DNA of 50,106 nt. It comes from Bacteroidota bacterium. GTDB lineage: Bacteria > Bacteroidota > Bacteroidia > B-17B0 > Aurantibacillaceae. Within the stretch, counting starts at the first letter, position 1; each line of letters begins with the position of its first letter. Location of the stretch: NCBI GenBank assembly GCA_030681615.1, contig JAUXSA010000112.1, forward strand, positions 1 through 50,106. The letters are read 5' to 3'. The position numbers and the translations under genes are program-made. Below the pieces are notes generated by a model, which had not been told where the DNA came from, searched no databases, and was given only the letters and a program-made list of their open reading frames with translations. Below are positions 26,523 to 35,476 of the stretch, piece by piece.

Positions 26523-26556
26523 AAAAAAGGCTGCTTAATACTAAGCAGCCTTTTTT
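26523..26556. terminator. Bidirectional intrinsic terminator
   Basis: A perfect 9-bp stem, GGCTGCTTA (26529-26537) with TAAGCAGCC (26542-26550), has an A-run before and a T-run after it. It separates the convergent folE and metalloprotease genes. Confidence 0.85.
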
Positions 26557-26572
26557 ATTATTACTATTAAAA

Positions 26573-28879
26573 TTAGTTTCTTACAACTCTGTAATAAGAA
26601 TTTCTGTTATTGTTAGTTACGTTAATAAAATAAACGCCAGTACTTACATTTGAAAGGTCAAGTGTTTCGTTAAGCTCTGTTTTATTATTATATTGCTTTT
26701 GTACAATTACTTTACCTAAAACATCAATAACTTTAACTTCTGTTACACTTTCTGATTGTAAATTTCCTACGGCAAAATTTACCTCATTATTAAATGGGTT
26801 TGGCCACACTGCCAAACCAATGGGATTATTCTGTGAGAATGAATTTAAACCAACGTTAATAGAGATCTGGAAATTGTTATTGCTAACATCATAAAATATA
26901 TTTCCTTTAGATTCAACTTTGATCCTACAGGTTGTGATACTTGCACTTAAAGTAGGCGCAGTAATTAATTCTGTACCATCATTAGGTGTTGAACCTAACA
27001 AAGTACTATAAGTTGTGCCACCGTTATAGGAGATCAATACTCTAACAGAGTCGCATGAAACAGGCGCAGCATTCGTTCCGTTTACAGCCCATGTAATTGT
27101 TTGCGGTGTACCTACACCCCAGATAATACCAGTTGCATCGGGGTATGTAACAGCTAAAGGACCCGCTGTGCCGGAAACAGTTACGTTATTGATGGCGTAA
27201 CAAACGCCTCCTCCGCCCATTTTATTATCGCGGGCAGTTAACCTGAATTGTAAAGTTTGTTGAGTTGCAGGTACGTATTCTCCTTTTGTACCAGTATAAT
27301 TTCCACTTAATACAACACTTTGTTTAGGGAACATACGTGAAGGCGTTGGAGTAGGAGTATAAGACATAAAGTAATTTTTGTTACCTGAATTCCAATTACC
27401 TGCAACCCCAAGGTTTGTTTCTTCCCATGAATAAGTTAAAGCATCACCATCTGGATCCAAAGCACTTCCGGTTAAAATAAACGGTGTAGATTTTGGAACA
27501 ACATAATTGCCTGAGCCTGTAACTACCGGAGGTTGGTTACCTGTTGTAGTTGTAACAGGGCAAATGTTACCGCTACCGCCATTTGTAAAATTAACGATCT
27601 CATCGTAACTAATAGCGTGAAAATAAGCAATGCTGTTTGGAGCAAGGTCCTGAGACCCACAAATACCAGCATATGCCATAATGGTAATACCGCTACCAGG
27701 TTCAACAGCAGTTGAAGCATTTCTGTTTCCACCACCACAACTACTAACCGTTGAATTAAAAGTATGATTGCCGGCAAACTGGTGCCCAACTTCGTGAGCT
27801 ACATAATCAATATCATACGGATCGCCAACCGGACTTGGACTTCCTGTAATACCACGCGCTTTATTAGAAGTGCTACATACACAACCTAAATTTGCTAAAC
27901 CGCCGCCACCGGTGCTAAATGTGTGGCCAACATCGTAATTTGCAGAACCAATATTAGCTGTTATTACAGTTTGACTTTCTCCAATTAAAGTGCCCGCACT
28001 ATTATTTCCATTGAATGGATCGCTTGCAGCACTGGTAAATACAATCAAAGTTTCAGTAGCTACCAGAACTAACCTTACCGCTACTTCTGTTTCGTAAACA
28101 CCATCTACACGGTTAACACTTGTAACAATTTTTGCTAAAGTTTGAGCAACAGTTGGTGTAGTAGAACCTGTTGCGGCTACAGCATATTCGCCAGTACAGG
28201 CAACTGCTAAACGATAAGTTCTTAATTGTGCGCCAACACATACCGCAGGCGGTGGCATACTACTTACCGCTGCTTCGTTTTCGCCTTTTTTTTTAGGCGA
28301 AGTTGACGATTGTGTTTTTTCAGGATCGGTAATAACACCAACTTCAGGAAGTTTTTGAGATGGATCTTTTACAAAATCTGCGGTGTAATAGGTGATATAA
28401 TCTTTTAGATTCTGCAAACAATATGGATCTATAAAATAATCACCGTTAATAGAACGTACCATGCCATGAAAACCAAATTCAGGTGTCCAATCTAATTTTC
28501 CGTTTGCGTAAACATCATCAATACCTTTTATACTATATGTTTTAATATCCGGAAATTGTGCTGCTAAGCCTGGTTCCATAATAGGACTTTCAACAACTTT
28601 AAATTTTTGAATAGTTCCATTCGGTAAGGGTAAGGTTATGATGCATGTACTTTGATTTATTCTCACATTTTTTTCGTGCGGAGCAGAAAGCAATTGTGTT
28701 TTAAGATCGTTACCATTTAATTGAAAAGCCAGATATTTATTTGGCACTATCTGTCTTTTTCCGGATTGGGTAATTGCCGATTCACTAATTGGCGACCAGA
28801 ATTTATCATTATTACTTTGGGCGTTAATACCAAAGGACAAAAATAAACTTAGGGATAATAAAAGTGTAGTTTTTTTCAT
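26573..28879 (-). CDS. Secreted M12/reprolysin-like zinc metalloprotease with T9SS sorting domain
   Basis: The 768-residue product has a signal peptide (1-20, ending GINAQ), a propeptide-like region (21-210), and a metzincin catalytic domain (about 215-440). The zinc motif HEVGHQFAGNH sits at 362-372, followed by a cysteine-rich stretch and the AYAGICGSQ turn with the nearby methionine (ITIMAYAG) as a candidate Met-turn. After it come beta-sandwich modules (about 450-680) and a C-terminal T9SS type A domain beginning VWPNPFNNEV and ending YFINVTNNNRNSYYRVVRN. It should be exported through T9SS and either anchored or released. The substrate is unknown. The gene stands alone, with a good promoter upstream. 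Confidence 0.88.
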   Translation of the reverse strand: MKKTTLLLSLSLFLSFGINAQSNNDKFWSPISESAITQSGKRQIVPNKYLAFQLNGNDLKTQLLSAPHEKNVRINQSTCIITLPLPNGTIQKFKVVESPIMEPGLAAQFPDIKTYSIKGIDDVYANGKLDWTPEFGFHGMVRSINGDYFIDPYCLQNLKDYITYYTADFVKDPSQKLPEVGVITDPEKTQSSTSPKKKGENEAAVSSMPPPAVCVGAQLRTYRLAVACTGEYAVAATGSTTPTVAQTLAKIVTSVNRVDGVYETEVAVRLVLVATETLIVFTSAASDPFNGNNSAGTLIGESQTVITANIGSANYDVGHTFSTGGGGLANLGCVCSTSNKARGITGSPSPVGDPYDIDYVAHEVGHQFAGNHTFNSTVSSCGGGNRNASTAVEPGSGITIMAYAGICGSQDLAPNSIAYFHAISYDEIVNFTNGGSGNICPVTTTTGNQPPVVTGSGNYVVPKSTPFILTGSALDPDGDALTYSWEETNLGVAGNWNSGNKNYFMSYTPTPTPSRMFPKQSVVLSGNYTGTKGEYVPATQQTLQFRLTARDNKMGGGGVCYAINNVTVSGTAGPLAVTYPDATGIIWGVGTPQTITWAVNGTNAAPVSCDSVRVLISYNGGTTYSTLLGSTPNDGTELITAPTLSASITTCRIKVESKGNIFYDVSNNNFQISINVGLNSFSQNNPIGLAVWPNPFNNEVNFAVGNLQSESVTEVKVIDVLGKVIVQKQYNNKTELNETLDLSNVSTGVYFINVTNNNRNSYYRVVRN

Positions 28880-28899
28880 GTGTATATGATATATATACC

Positions 28900-28930
28900 C
28901 AAATCTAAAAAATTAAACTCAAAGAAACAA
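28900..28930 (-). promoter_or_regulatory. Candidate promoter of the metalloprotease gene
   Basis: On the minus strand TTG (28928-28930) precedes TAGATTTG (28900-28907) by 20 bases; the second is a perfect TAnnTTTG match. The ATG at 28879 lies 20 bases further on. Spacing fits the Bacteroidota consensus. Confidence 0.45.
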
Positions 28931-28949
28931 CTAAACCGTTTAGATGTGC

Positions 28950-29828
28950 TTATTGCCGCCTATCAAGCCCCCACATCATTTTATTGCGGAGTGTGGTGAA
29001 AAAATGTTGCCCTTCAAGGTTAATAAGATTGATCCTGAATTTGGCTTTTTTAATAATTATTTCAGAGTTGGAAGGAATTTGTGCACTGCGTGAATCAAGA
29101 GCAATATTAAAACTATCGCTTCGGCCACTTACTTTAAAACTAATTTGTTTATTGTTTGAAACAACTATGGGTCTTACTGTTAAGTTATGCGGTGCAATAG
29201 GTGTGATAATAAAATTATCCGAATCGGGCATCATAATTGGTCCGCCACAGCTTAAAGAATAAGCAGTAGAGCCCGTTGGTGTAGCAACAATAAGACCATC
29301 TGCAAAATATGAGTTAAGAAAAACGCCATCAATATAGGTGTCAATATTTATCATGGCGCTACTATCTTTTTTATGAATAGTAAATTCATTTAAAGCATAA
29401 TTTACATCTGCAAAACAATTAGAGCAACCGGTGATCTCAATTAATTCACGTTTATCTAAAGTAAACTCTTCTTTTAATAATTGCATTAATGCCTTTGTAA
29501 GATCATCCTTATTAACGGATGCAAGGAAGCCCAAACGCCCTGTATTTACGCCAAGAACCGGGATGCCTGAATTTTTTAAAAGTGCAACCGTTTCAAGCAT
29601 GGTGCCATCGCCACCTAAACAAATCAAATACGAACCCTTTGAGATCAGCTCCTCTGAATTTGAAAAAGTATCTATTGGAAGATCGAACTTATAATTTTCT
29701 TTTAGGAATTTGTAATAAGGTTCATAGATGATCAAATTCACCTTCTCAGTTTTGAGCATAGTATAAATTTGTTCAATATAAGCCGAATGATTATCTTTTG
29801 TTGAACGCGCGTAAACTGCAATTGTCAT
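28950..29828 (-). CDS. nadK: NAD kinase
   Basis: The 292-residue product phosphorylates NAD to NADP. The GGDGT motif at 72-76 carries the catalytic aspartate D74, followed by GVNTGRLGFLA and, near 180, the second hallmark TPTGSTAYSLSCGGPI with the NE/D segment earlier (ALNEFTIHK). The length and the order of motifs are standard for bacterial PpnK. It lies 43 bases downstream of selD on the same strand and could be read from the mnmH-selD promoter, although the gene products have no obvious link. The next gene downstream is the metalloprotease, with its own promoter. Confidence 0.95.
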   Translation of the reverse strand: MTIAVYARSTKDNHSAYIEQIYTMLKTEKVNLIIYEPYYKFLKENYKFDLPIDTFSNSEELISKGSYLICLGGDGTMLETVALLKNSGIPVLGVNTGRLGFLASVNKDDLTKALMQLLKEEFTLDKRELIEITGCSNCFADVNYALNEFTIHKKDSSAMINIDTYIDGVFLNSYFADGLIVATPTGSTAYSLSCGGPIMMPDSDNFIITPIAPHNLTVRPIVVSNNKQISFKVSGRSDSFNIALDSRSAQIPSNSEIIIKKAKFRINLINLEGQHFFTTLRNKMMWGLDRRQ

Positions 29829-29871
29829 GTGTGAACCTGTTTTAAATTCATGTACTAATTTGTTTCAGGCC

Positions 29872-30945
29872 CTACGAAGATAAGGATTTCTCAATTCTTA
29901 TTACTTTTTCTTCTTTTTTTATCATTTTGCCTATTGGAACGATAAAATTTTCGAGACCATTCTTTTTTAACAACTCTTTTACCTCGTTAGCAGCTGTGGG
30001 TTTTACAGAAAATAAAATACCGCCGTTCGTTTGCGGATCAGGCAATAAATTAAATGCTTCCATTACATCTACATCTGCTTTTATTTTTGTATCGGCACTA
30101 TAGGCATTCCAGTTCCTGAAGGTAGCATCGGGAATAGTATTTTGTTTTAAATAAAAAGATACGGAGGCAATTTTTGGAACAGCAGAATAATCAATAACCG
30201 CTGATAAATCACTTCCTTTTGCCATTTCTATTAAATGACCTAAAAGACCAAAACCAGTAACATCTGTCATGGCCGTTACGCCGTTTAACTTTCCTAATTC
30301 TTCACCAACAGTATTTAATTGTGTTAACTGCTCAATTAAAATTATTCTGTCTTCTTCTTTTAATAAACCTCTTTTTTGTGCGGTTGATAAAACGCCAACA
30401 CCAATAGCTTTGGTTAAAAAAAGAAGATCTCCTTCCTGCGCGGTATCATTTTTTTTGAGATCCTTTATGTCGATCAATCCGTTAACTGATAAACCAAACA
30501 TAGGTTCTAATGTATCAATACTATGCCCACCCGCAAGTGTAATTCCTGCCTGCGCACAAACAGCTCTTGCGCCTTCAATTACTTTTTGCGCAACAGATGT
30601 TGGAATTTTTTGAATGGGCCATCCTAAAATTGCCAGGGCCATAATTGGTTTACCGCCCATCGCATACACATCGCTAATGGCATTTGCAGCAGCTATTCTT
30701 CCAAAATCAAAGGCATCATCTACAATTGGCATAAAAAAATCGGTGGTTGAAATTAACGCAGTTCCATTACCCAGATCATAAACGGCGGCGTCATCATTGC
30801 TACTGTTGCCAACCAATAAATTTTTTGATGGTTGCGAAACAGAACCTTGCAGGATCTCTTTTAAGACCTGCGGCGCAATTTTACAACCACAACCCGCGCC
30901 GTGTGCGTATTGTGTTAAGGCAAATGTATTATCTGTTATTGACAT
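29872..30945 (-). CDS. selD: Selenide, water dikinase
   Basis: The 357-residue product makes selenophosphate from selenide and ATP. The catalytic N-terminus TQYAHGAGCGCK has C19, C21 and K22, equivalent to the E. coli region with C17 and K20; the position often taken by selenocysteine is an ordinary Cys here, so the enzyme needs no Sec insertion. AIRS-type ATP-binding segments follow (STTDFFMPIVDDAFDFGRIAAANAISDVYAMGG, LAGGHSID, TDVTGFGLLGH). It overlaps the end of mnmH by 17 bases, giving a clear two-gene unit for 2-selenouridine. Whether the organism also makes selenoproteins cannot be seen; no selA or selB is here. Confidence 0.95.
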   Translation of the reverse strand: MSITDNTFALTQYAHGAGCGCKIAPQVLKEILQGSVSQPSKNLLVGNSSNDDAAVYDLGNGTALISTTDFFMPIVDDAFDFGRIAAANAISDVYAMGGKPIMALAILGWPIQKIPTSVAQKVIEGARAVCAQAGITLAGGHSIDTLEPMFGLSVNGLIDIKDLKKNDTAQEGDLLFLTKAIGVGVLSTAQKRGLLKEEDRIILIEQLTQLNTVGEELGKLNGVTAMTDVTGFGLLGHLIEMAKGSDLSAVIDYSAVPKIASVSFYLKQNTIPDATFRNWNAYSADTKIKADVDVMEAFNLLPDPQTNGGILFSVKPTAANEVKELLKKNGLENFIVPIGKMIKKEEKVIRIEKSLSS

Positions 30946-31981
30946 GCTTAATTATTTTTTCTGAATTTATTTTTGCGTCAACGGAAGTCATTTCAAGCAG
31001 GCTTATTTTTTTTTCGGCATCTTCTCTTTTATAAGTGTTCCGTAAATAAAGTTTATCGTAATATCTTAAAAGCACCGAAAAGCAATTCCTCATATCGTCT
31101 TCCAAAATAAAGTTAACGGCATTTTTTGTTTCGAGGCCGCCTAATTTTTTTTTGATACGGATAATGGCGTTAATGATCTTTTCTTTACTGTACTTTCCAT
31201 AATCAACAATAATATGGTTTAAACGTTCCTCAAAAGGAATGTTTAAAAAAATAACAGGGCAAGATCGCATACTTGTAAAAAAGGGAAGAGGTATATTAAC
31301 ATTTCCTATTCGCTGACTTTCATCTTCTAACCAAATAATTGCAGATCCATTATTCGTGTTGTGTTTATCTAATTCTGCGGCCAATAAATTCTCGAACATT
31401 TCCTGAGAAGGTTGTGAATGAAGATCTAAATTTCCAAATGCCGAACCTTTGTGTAAAGCTAAACCTTCAAGATCAATTATTTTTTCGTTCACCTTTTTTA
31501 ATTCGTTTAACACACCTGTTTTATTACTGCCCGTGTAACCACCAACAATGCGTAATTCGTAATTTTTGGTGAATTGTTGTAAGGCGTAGTTCCGATAAGC
31601 TTTGTAACCACCCGCGAGCAAATACACTTTAAAGCCATAAAGATCTAACAGCCAGGCAATGGCCGCGCTGCGCATACCACCTCGCCAGCAATGCACGCCA
31701 ATTTCTTTTGTTTTTTTTTCTGCAACCAGTTTTTCAACTTCTTCAATTATTTTTACAGTTTTAGTTCCAAAATAATCGAGACCAATTTTTATAGCTTTTT
31801 CCCTGCTTTCCTGTTTGTAGGACGTGCCTACAACTTTCCTTTCTTCATTTGTAAAAAGTGGTAATGATAAAGCGCCTGGAATGTGAGCGTGTTCATATTC
31901 ACCCGGACTTCTTACATCTATCACAATTTGGTTTTGGGTTAATTGGAGGAACTCTTGTATGTTTAATTTTGTGATGGACAT
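30929..31981 (-). CDS. mnmH: tRNA 2-selenouridine synthase
   Basis: The 350-residue product replaces sulfur by selenium in the wobble 2-thiouridine of tRNAs for Lys, Glu and Gln, using selenophosphate. The N-terminal rhodanese domain has IDVRSPGEYEHAHIPGA and the active cysteine C98 in VHCWRGGMRS. The C-terminal half has a P-loop-like GGYTGSNKT (147-155), where Asn replaces the glycine usually before the lysine of Walker A. The gene overlaps selD by 17 bases. The start at ATG 31981 gives the standard length and follows a 119-base gap that also holds the terminator of the OmpA-family gene. Confidence 0.93.
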   Translation of the reverse strand: MSITKLNIQEFLQLTQNQIVIDVRSPGEYEHAHIPGALSLPLFTNEERKVVGTSYKQESREKAIKIGLDYFGTKTVKIIEEVEKLVAEKKTKEIGVHCWRGGMRSAAIAWLLDLYGFKVYLLAGGYKAYRNYALQQFTKNYELRIVGGYTGSNKTGVLNELKKVNEKIIDLEGLALHKGSAFGNLDLHSQPSQEMFENLLAAELDKHNTNNGSAIIWLEDESQRIGNVNIPLPFFTSMRSCPVIFLNIPFEERLNHIIVDYGKYSKEKIINAIIRIKKKLGGLETKNAVNFILEDDMRNCFSVLLRYYDKLYLRNTYKREDAEKKISLLEMTSVDAKINSEKIIKHVNNR

Positions 31982-32036
31982 GCGCTACCACAAATATGCA
32001 CATAAAATTACGTTTGTGGAATAATAGAATTGTAAC

Positions 32037-32068
32037 AAAAAAGAGCAACCCTAATTAAAGAGTTGCTC
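32037..32068 (-). terminator. Terminator of the OmpA-family gene
   Basis: On the minus strand GAGCAAC (32062-32068) and GTTGCTC (32043-32049) form a 7-bp stem followed by TTTTTTG. It lies about 30 bases after the stop of the gene at 32101-34245. Confidence 0.65.
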
Positions 32069-32100
32069 CCCCACAATAGATCAACCGCACTTACCAACAT

Positions 32101-34245
32101 TTATTTTTTGTTAATAGTAAATTCAACCCTGCGGTTCAAAGCTTTTCCTTCATCAGTTTCGTTGCTGGCAATTGGTTTAGTCTCACCAAATCCTGATTGT
32201 TGCAACCTACTGGCAGCAATCCCTTTAGAAACAAGATAGTCAACTACCGCTTTTGCCCTGTTGGCTGATAAAGTTTGATTGGCATCATCGTTACCTACAT
32301 TATCGGTATGGCCAGAGATCGTAATTTCCATTACTGGATTATCAGAAAGTATTTTTACTAATTTATCTAATTCAAGAAAAGAAGTAGAGAGAAGGTCCCA
32401 TTTTGCAGTTTCAAAAAAGATATTGTTCAAACGAATGGTTTCCCCAATTTCTACCGGAACTAAATAAAGATCACGCGTAATTTCTTTGTACTCCGAAATA
32501 TTTGAAAGATCTAAATTATCAGAAACCGCAATAAAACCGGGCGCATTGGCATTAAAAGAATAATTTTTACCATACGGCAAAACTATTTTATAATCACCAT
32601 TATTAGGATTGCTTCTTGCAATACCAGCTTCGCCGCCACCAGGCAAAAATTGATAGAGAATAGTTGCATCAATATTTTCTTTTGTTTTTGCGTTAATAAC
32701 TTTACCGCTTACAAGTACTACCGGGTTTGGTTTTATTTCATCCTTTAATTTAATTCTAACTATATCACTTCCACCAATGGCATTACGTGTGCTAACCATG
32801 TAAGCGTAATAACCCGATGCTGCAATACTGTAATTAGCATCATCGCCTACCGTGTTTATAGTTGAACCTAAGTTAACAGCCACACTCCAGTTTAACCAGG
32901 TATCATCCAAACGCTTGGCAAAAAAGATGTCACGTTTACCAAGCCCCCCAGGCCTATCACTACTAAAATATAATGTTACACCATCAGAGGCCAGGAAAGG
33001 TGTATCTTCTTTATAAGAGGTATTAAAAGTTTTTCCAAGGTTCATAGGTTTGCTCCATGAATTATCCTTTTCACTAAAAAAACTTACATAAATATCGTTG
33101 AACTCACTTTCTTTTGTTTCAGAAAAACTGGTCAGTAATGTTTTACCGTCATTGGCATAGTACGATCCTACATATTGTCCTTTCACCATATCATCATAGC
33201 CTTTTAATTTTATTTTTTCCGGAATGCTCCATCCGCCCATTATTCTTTTTGTAAAAGAAAAACCTAAACCCTGGTTTACGCCATTTTTGTATGCACCTTT
33301 AACAAGCATAGTATTGCCATCGGGTGTTATGCCTACAACTTTATTTAAATTGTCTTTATTGAAAGGTGTGGCCATATGTTGTGAAGTGCCCCAGGCCGAA
33401 TCTGTTTTACTCCATTCGCTGAACCAAATATCTTCACCATTAGCCGGATCAAAATTAGAGGGATGATCGGAACGAATAAAGAACAATGTTTTTTCATCAG
33501 GTGAAATAATCGGCGCTATCTCGTTGTATTCTGAATTTACTCTTCCGCCGAGATTTCCTGACTCGCCTGGTTTTAAACCTTTAAGAAGTGTATTGATATC
33601 TTTTTTTACGTTCAATACATTAATATTTTTTTTATCAAAACCATATACATAATTAGCAGCACTTGCATCTTCTACTTTTGTGAATTCTGGTTTATTGACG
33701 TTGTATTTTTTTATGATCTCGTCAAACGTATATTTTGTATCAGAATCTAAAACACCCACAGCGTCTATTTGTGGTTCTGCTTTTGCAGCCAAGCCACTTA
33801 TTTTAATTTTAATCGTCTTAATTTTTTTTGTTCGTTCAGGCATGTTGATTGTAAATAAACGATAACCGGTAGTTGCCGGATCGGCTGGTTTTTCATACAC
33901 TGGTGTACCTGTTCCTTCTTCATCTAATAGTTCTACTTTTACAATATTACCGCAAGAGTTATTTTCAACTATAAATATTTGTTTGGCTTCCTGTGGTGTT
34001 TTAAGATCGAGCCACAGTTGCGCACTTTTTTGTTTATTGGCAGTGGCGCAGCGCTTGCTGGGTTCGCCATAATTTTTCGCATCAGGAGCGCCTGTTGCCA
34101 TACGCGCATTAAACTGGTCTTTATTGGTTATTTCGTTATCGTAATTGATGGAAAATGCCCATTGAATTTCCTGTGCATTTAATTTAACCGGAAAAATAAA
34201 GAGCAAAAATAGTATTGCGCTAAGTGATCTTATAAAAGTTGTCAT
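32101..34245 (-). CDS. OmpA-family envelope protein with PD40-like propeller (PorE-like)
   Basis: The 714-residue product has a signal peptide (1-24, ending LNAQ), a beta-rich domain (30-190), a PD40/WD40-like propeller (about 230-500) with repeated phrases such as SPDEKTLFFIRSDHP, SDGVTLYFSSDRPGGLGKRDIFFA and YYAYMVSTRNAIGGSDI, a carboxypeptidase-regulatory-like module (about 510-590), and a C-terminal OmpA peptidoglycan-binding domain (about 600-712) with ISGHTDNVGNDDANQTLSANRA. The order propeller, CRD, OmpA resembles PorE of the type IX secretion system, but the N-terminal TPR of PorE is absent, so this is a relative and not a confident PorE. It should sit in the periplasm or outer membrane. 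It follows the lipoprotein gene at 34317 with a terminator-like hairpin between. Confidence 0.8.
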   Translation of the reverse strand: MTTFIRSLSAILFLLFIFPVKLNAQEIQWAFSINYDNEITNKDQFNARMATGAPDAKNYGEPSKRCATANKQKSAQLWLDLKTPQEAKQIFIVENNSCGNIVKVELLDEEGTGTPVYEKPADPATTGYRLFTINMPERTKKIKTIKIKISGLAAKAEPQIDAVGVLDSDTKYTFDEIIKKYNVNKPEFTKVEDASAANYVYGFDKKNINVLNVKKDINTLLKGLKPGESGNLGGRVNSEYNEIAPIISPDEKTLFFIRSDHPSNFDPANGEDIWFSEWSKTDSAWGTSQHMATPFNKDNLNKVVGITPDGNTMLVKGAYKNGVNQGLGFSFTKRIMGGWSIPEKIKLKGYDDMVKGQYVGSYYANDGKTLLTSFSETKESEFNDIYVSFFSEKDNSWSKPMNLGKTFNTSYKEDTPFLASDGVTLYFSSDRPGGLGKRDIFFAKRLDDTWLNWSVAVNLGSTINTVGDDANYSIAASGYYAYMVSTRNAIGGSDIVRIKLKDEIKPNPVVLVSGKVINAKTKENIDATILYQFLPGGGEAGIARSNPNNGDYKIVLPYGKNYSFNANAPGFIAVSDNLDLSNISEYKEITRDLYLVPVEIGETIRLNNIFFETAKWDLLSTSFLELDKLVKILSDNPVMEITISGHTDNVGNDDANQTLSANRAKAVVDYLVSKGIAASRLQQSGFGETKPIASNETDEGKALNRRVEFTINKK

Positions 34246-34263
34246 AGAATAATTTTTTAAAGG

Positions 34264-34300
34264 AAAGCCTCATCTTGCAATAAATGCTTAATGAGGCTTT
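34264..34300 (-). terminator. Terminator-like hairpin after the lipoprotein gene
   Basis: AAAGCCTCAT and ATGAGGCTTT form a perfect 10-bp stem with a 17-base loop. On the minus strand CCTTTAAAAAATT follows, so the T-run is weak. It lies 17 bases after the stop of the gene at 34317-35339. Confidence 0.5.
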
Positions 34301-34316
34301 TAAATTTATAGATATA

Positions 34317-35339
34317 TTATTTTTTGCCCTTATCAAGTTCTTTCTGCATATAACTACCAATTTTATTGGCGCAACCTGCTATCATGTTATTATAAGCAAC
34401 ATAATTTAATTTGTCGTTCTCGGTTTTTTTAACTTCATCTTTAATTTTCGGGTTAATCGCAAGTCCTTTTTTGAACGGAATGCGCACGCCACAATAGAAT
34501 AAACCTTTACTGTAAAAATTATTATCTTTTTTACCTTCTTTTAATGGAGTTGGATTTGGACCAAGTATATGCATGTTAACAGCACTTAACCAAAAACGCG
34601 TTCTTGACCATTTTGTATCTGCTAATTGATTATTAAAAATGATCATTACAGCATCTACTTCTAAACTTTTGCAAAGATCATATCCAACAGATTCGATCAT
34701 TTGTCCATCGATACTTCCATTAAGATTTTGAGCGGCAACGGCTTTCTTTTTGTCGTCAGAAATTTCCGATTTATTTATTTTTACCAATTTATATCCGTCT
34801 GCAGCTTCATCCATTTCAATTGTTGTGCCTAAGTTGCCCGCTTTTTTCGCCCACTTGGTAAACTTCTCACCTATTTTGTTTCCTGTAGTATGTTTTACAA
34901 CAAAATCATTATAAGCTTGTTTTTTGTCATCGTCTGTTATGAATTCAGATGGCGTTAACACATCAATACCATAAGTTTTAAAAGTGGCTTTTAATGTTTC
35001 GATACTTTTTGAAGAAAAGTCGTTAGCAAAAATCTTTCCGTTCGCGCTTCCGGTATTTGTAGTGTTATATGTTTTACCAGTAGAGTTAGTGCCGCTTACT
35101 TTTGTAATGCCCGGATCATCAATATAAAACGATACCAATGCAATACGCTTTGGCATTTTCCCAAGCGCCGCCATATCAACAGCAAAACCTCTACCGTTAT
35201 CATTAATTTTACTACGGTTAAAATCATACTTGGCTTTGCTTTTAAGATCGGTTTTTGCAGCATAGCTCGAAAGCTTTGGCGCACTACACGCAGCAGTTAA
35301 TAGTACTGCCGCTACTGTTAGGGATAAAAGATTTTTCAT
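34317..35339 (-). CDS. Lipoprotein of unknown function
   Basis: The 340-residue product has a lipoprotein signal ending in the lipobox LTAAC (Cys18) followed by Ser-Ala, and a long mature part with KNSG-rich and basic segments. A region around 60-80 (MPKRIALVSFYIDDPGI) and the strand phrases VDAVMIIFNNQLAD and FWLSAVNMHILGPNP suggest an alpha/beta fold that might be related to peptidoglycan- or TonB-associated lipoproteins, but I recognise no family. It is divergent from the exported-protein gene at 35477. A palindrome lies in that intergenic gap and could control it. No function can be given. Confidence 0.65.
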   Translation of the reverse strand: MKNLLSLTVAAVLLTAACSAPKLSSYAAKTDLKSKAKYDFNRSKINDNGRGFAVDMAALGKMPKRIALVSFYIDDPGITKVSGTNSTGKTYNTTNTGSANGKIFANDFSSKSIETLKATFKTYGIDVLTPSEFITDDDKKQAYNDFVVKHTTGNKIGEKFTKWAKKAGNLGTTIEMDEAADGYKLVKINKSEISDDKKKAVAAQNLNGSIDGQMIESVGYDLCKSLEVDAVMIIFNNQLADTKWSRTRFWLSAVNMHILGPNPTPLKEGKKDNNFYSKGLFYCGVRIPFKKGLAINPKIKDEVKKTENDKLNYVAYNNMIAGCANKIGSYMQKELDKGKK

Positions 35340-35408
35340 TTGTTTTTTGTTTTAAGTTGATTATTGTGATTAATACGGTACAAAGTTGCGGCAACCTTCA
35401 AAATTCTG

Positions 35409-35430
35409 AAATACCCACGATTGGGTATTT
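35409..35430. promoter_or_regulatory. Perfect palindrome, probable operator
   Basis: Arms AAATACCCA (35409-35417) and TGGGTATTT (35422-35430) are exact inverted copies around CGAT. The palindrome lies between the divergent starts at 35339 and 35477, about 20 bases upstream of a perfect -7 box, where a regulator would contact the -33 region. No T-run follows, so a terminator is unlikely. Confidence 0.6.
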
Positions 35431-35450
35431 AGTGGTTTTTGAAACTGCCG

Positions 35451-35458
35451 TAGTTTTG
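35451..35458 (+). promoter_or_regulatory. Candidate -7 box of the exported-protein gene
   Basis: TAGTTTTG is a perfect TAnnTTTG match ending 18 bases before the ATG at 35477, the expected distance. The palindrome at 35409-35430 covers the position of the -33 element. Confidence 0.4.
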
Positions 35459-35476
35459 TAACCAAGAATACAGACC

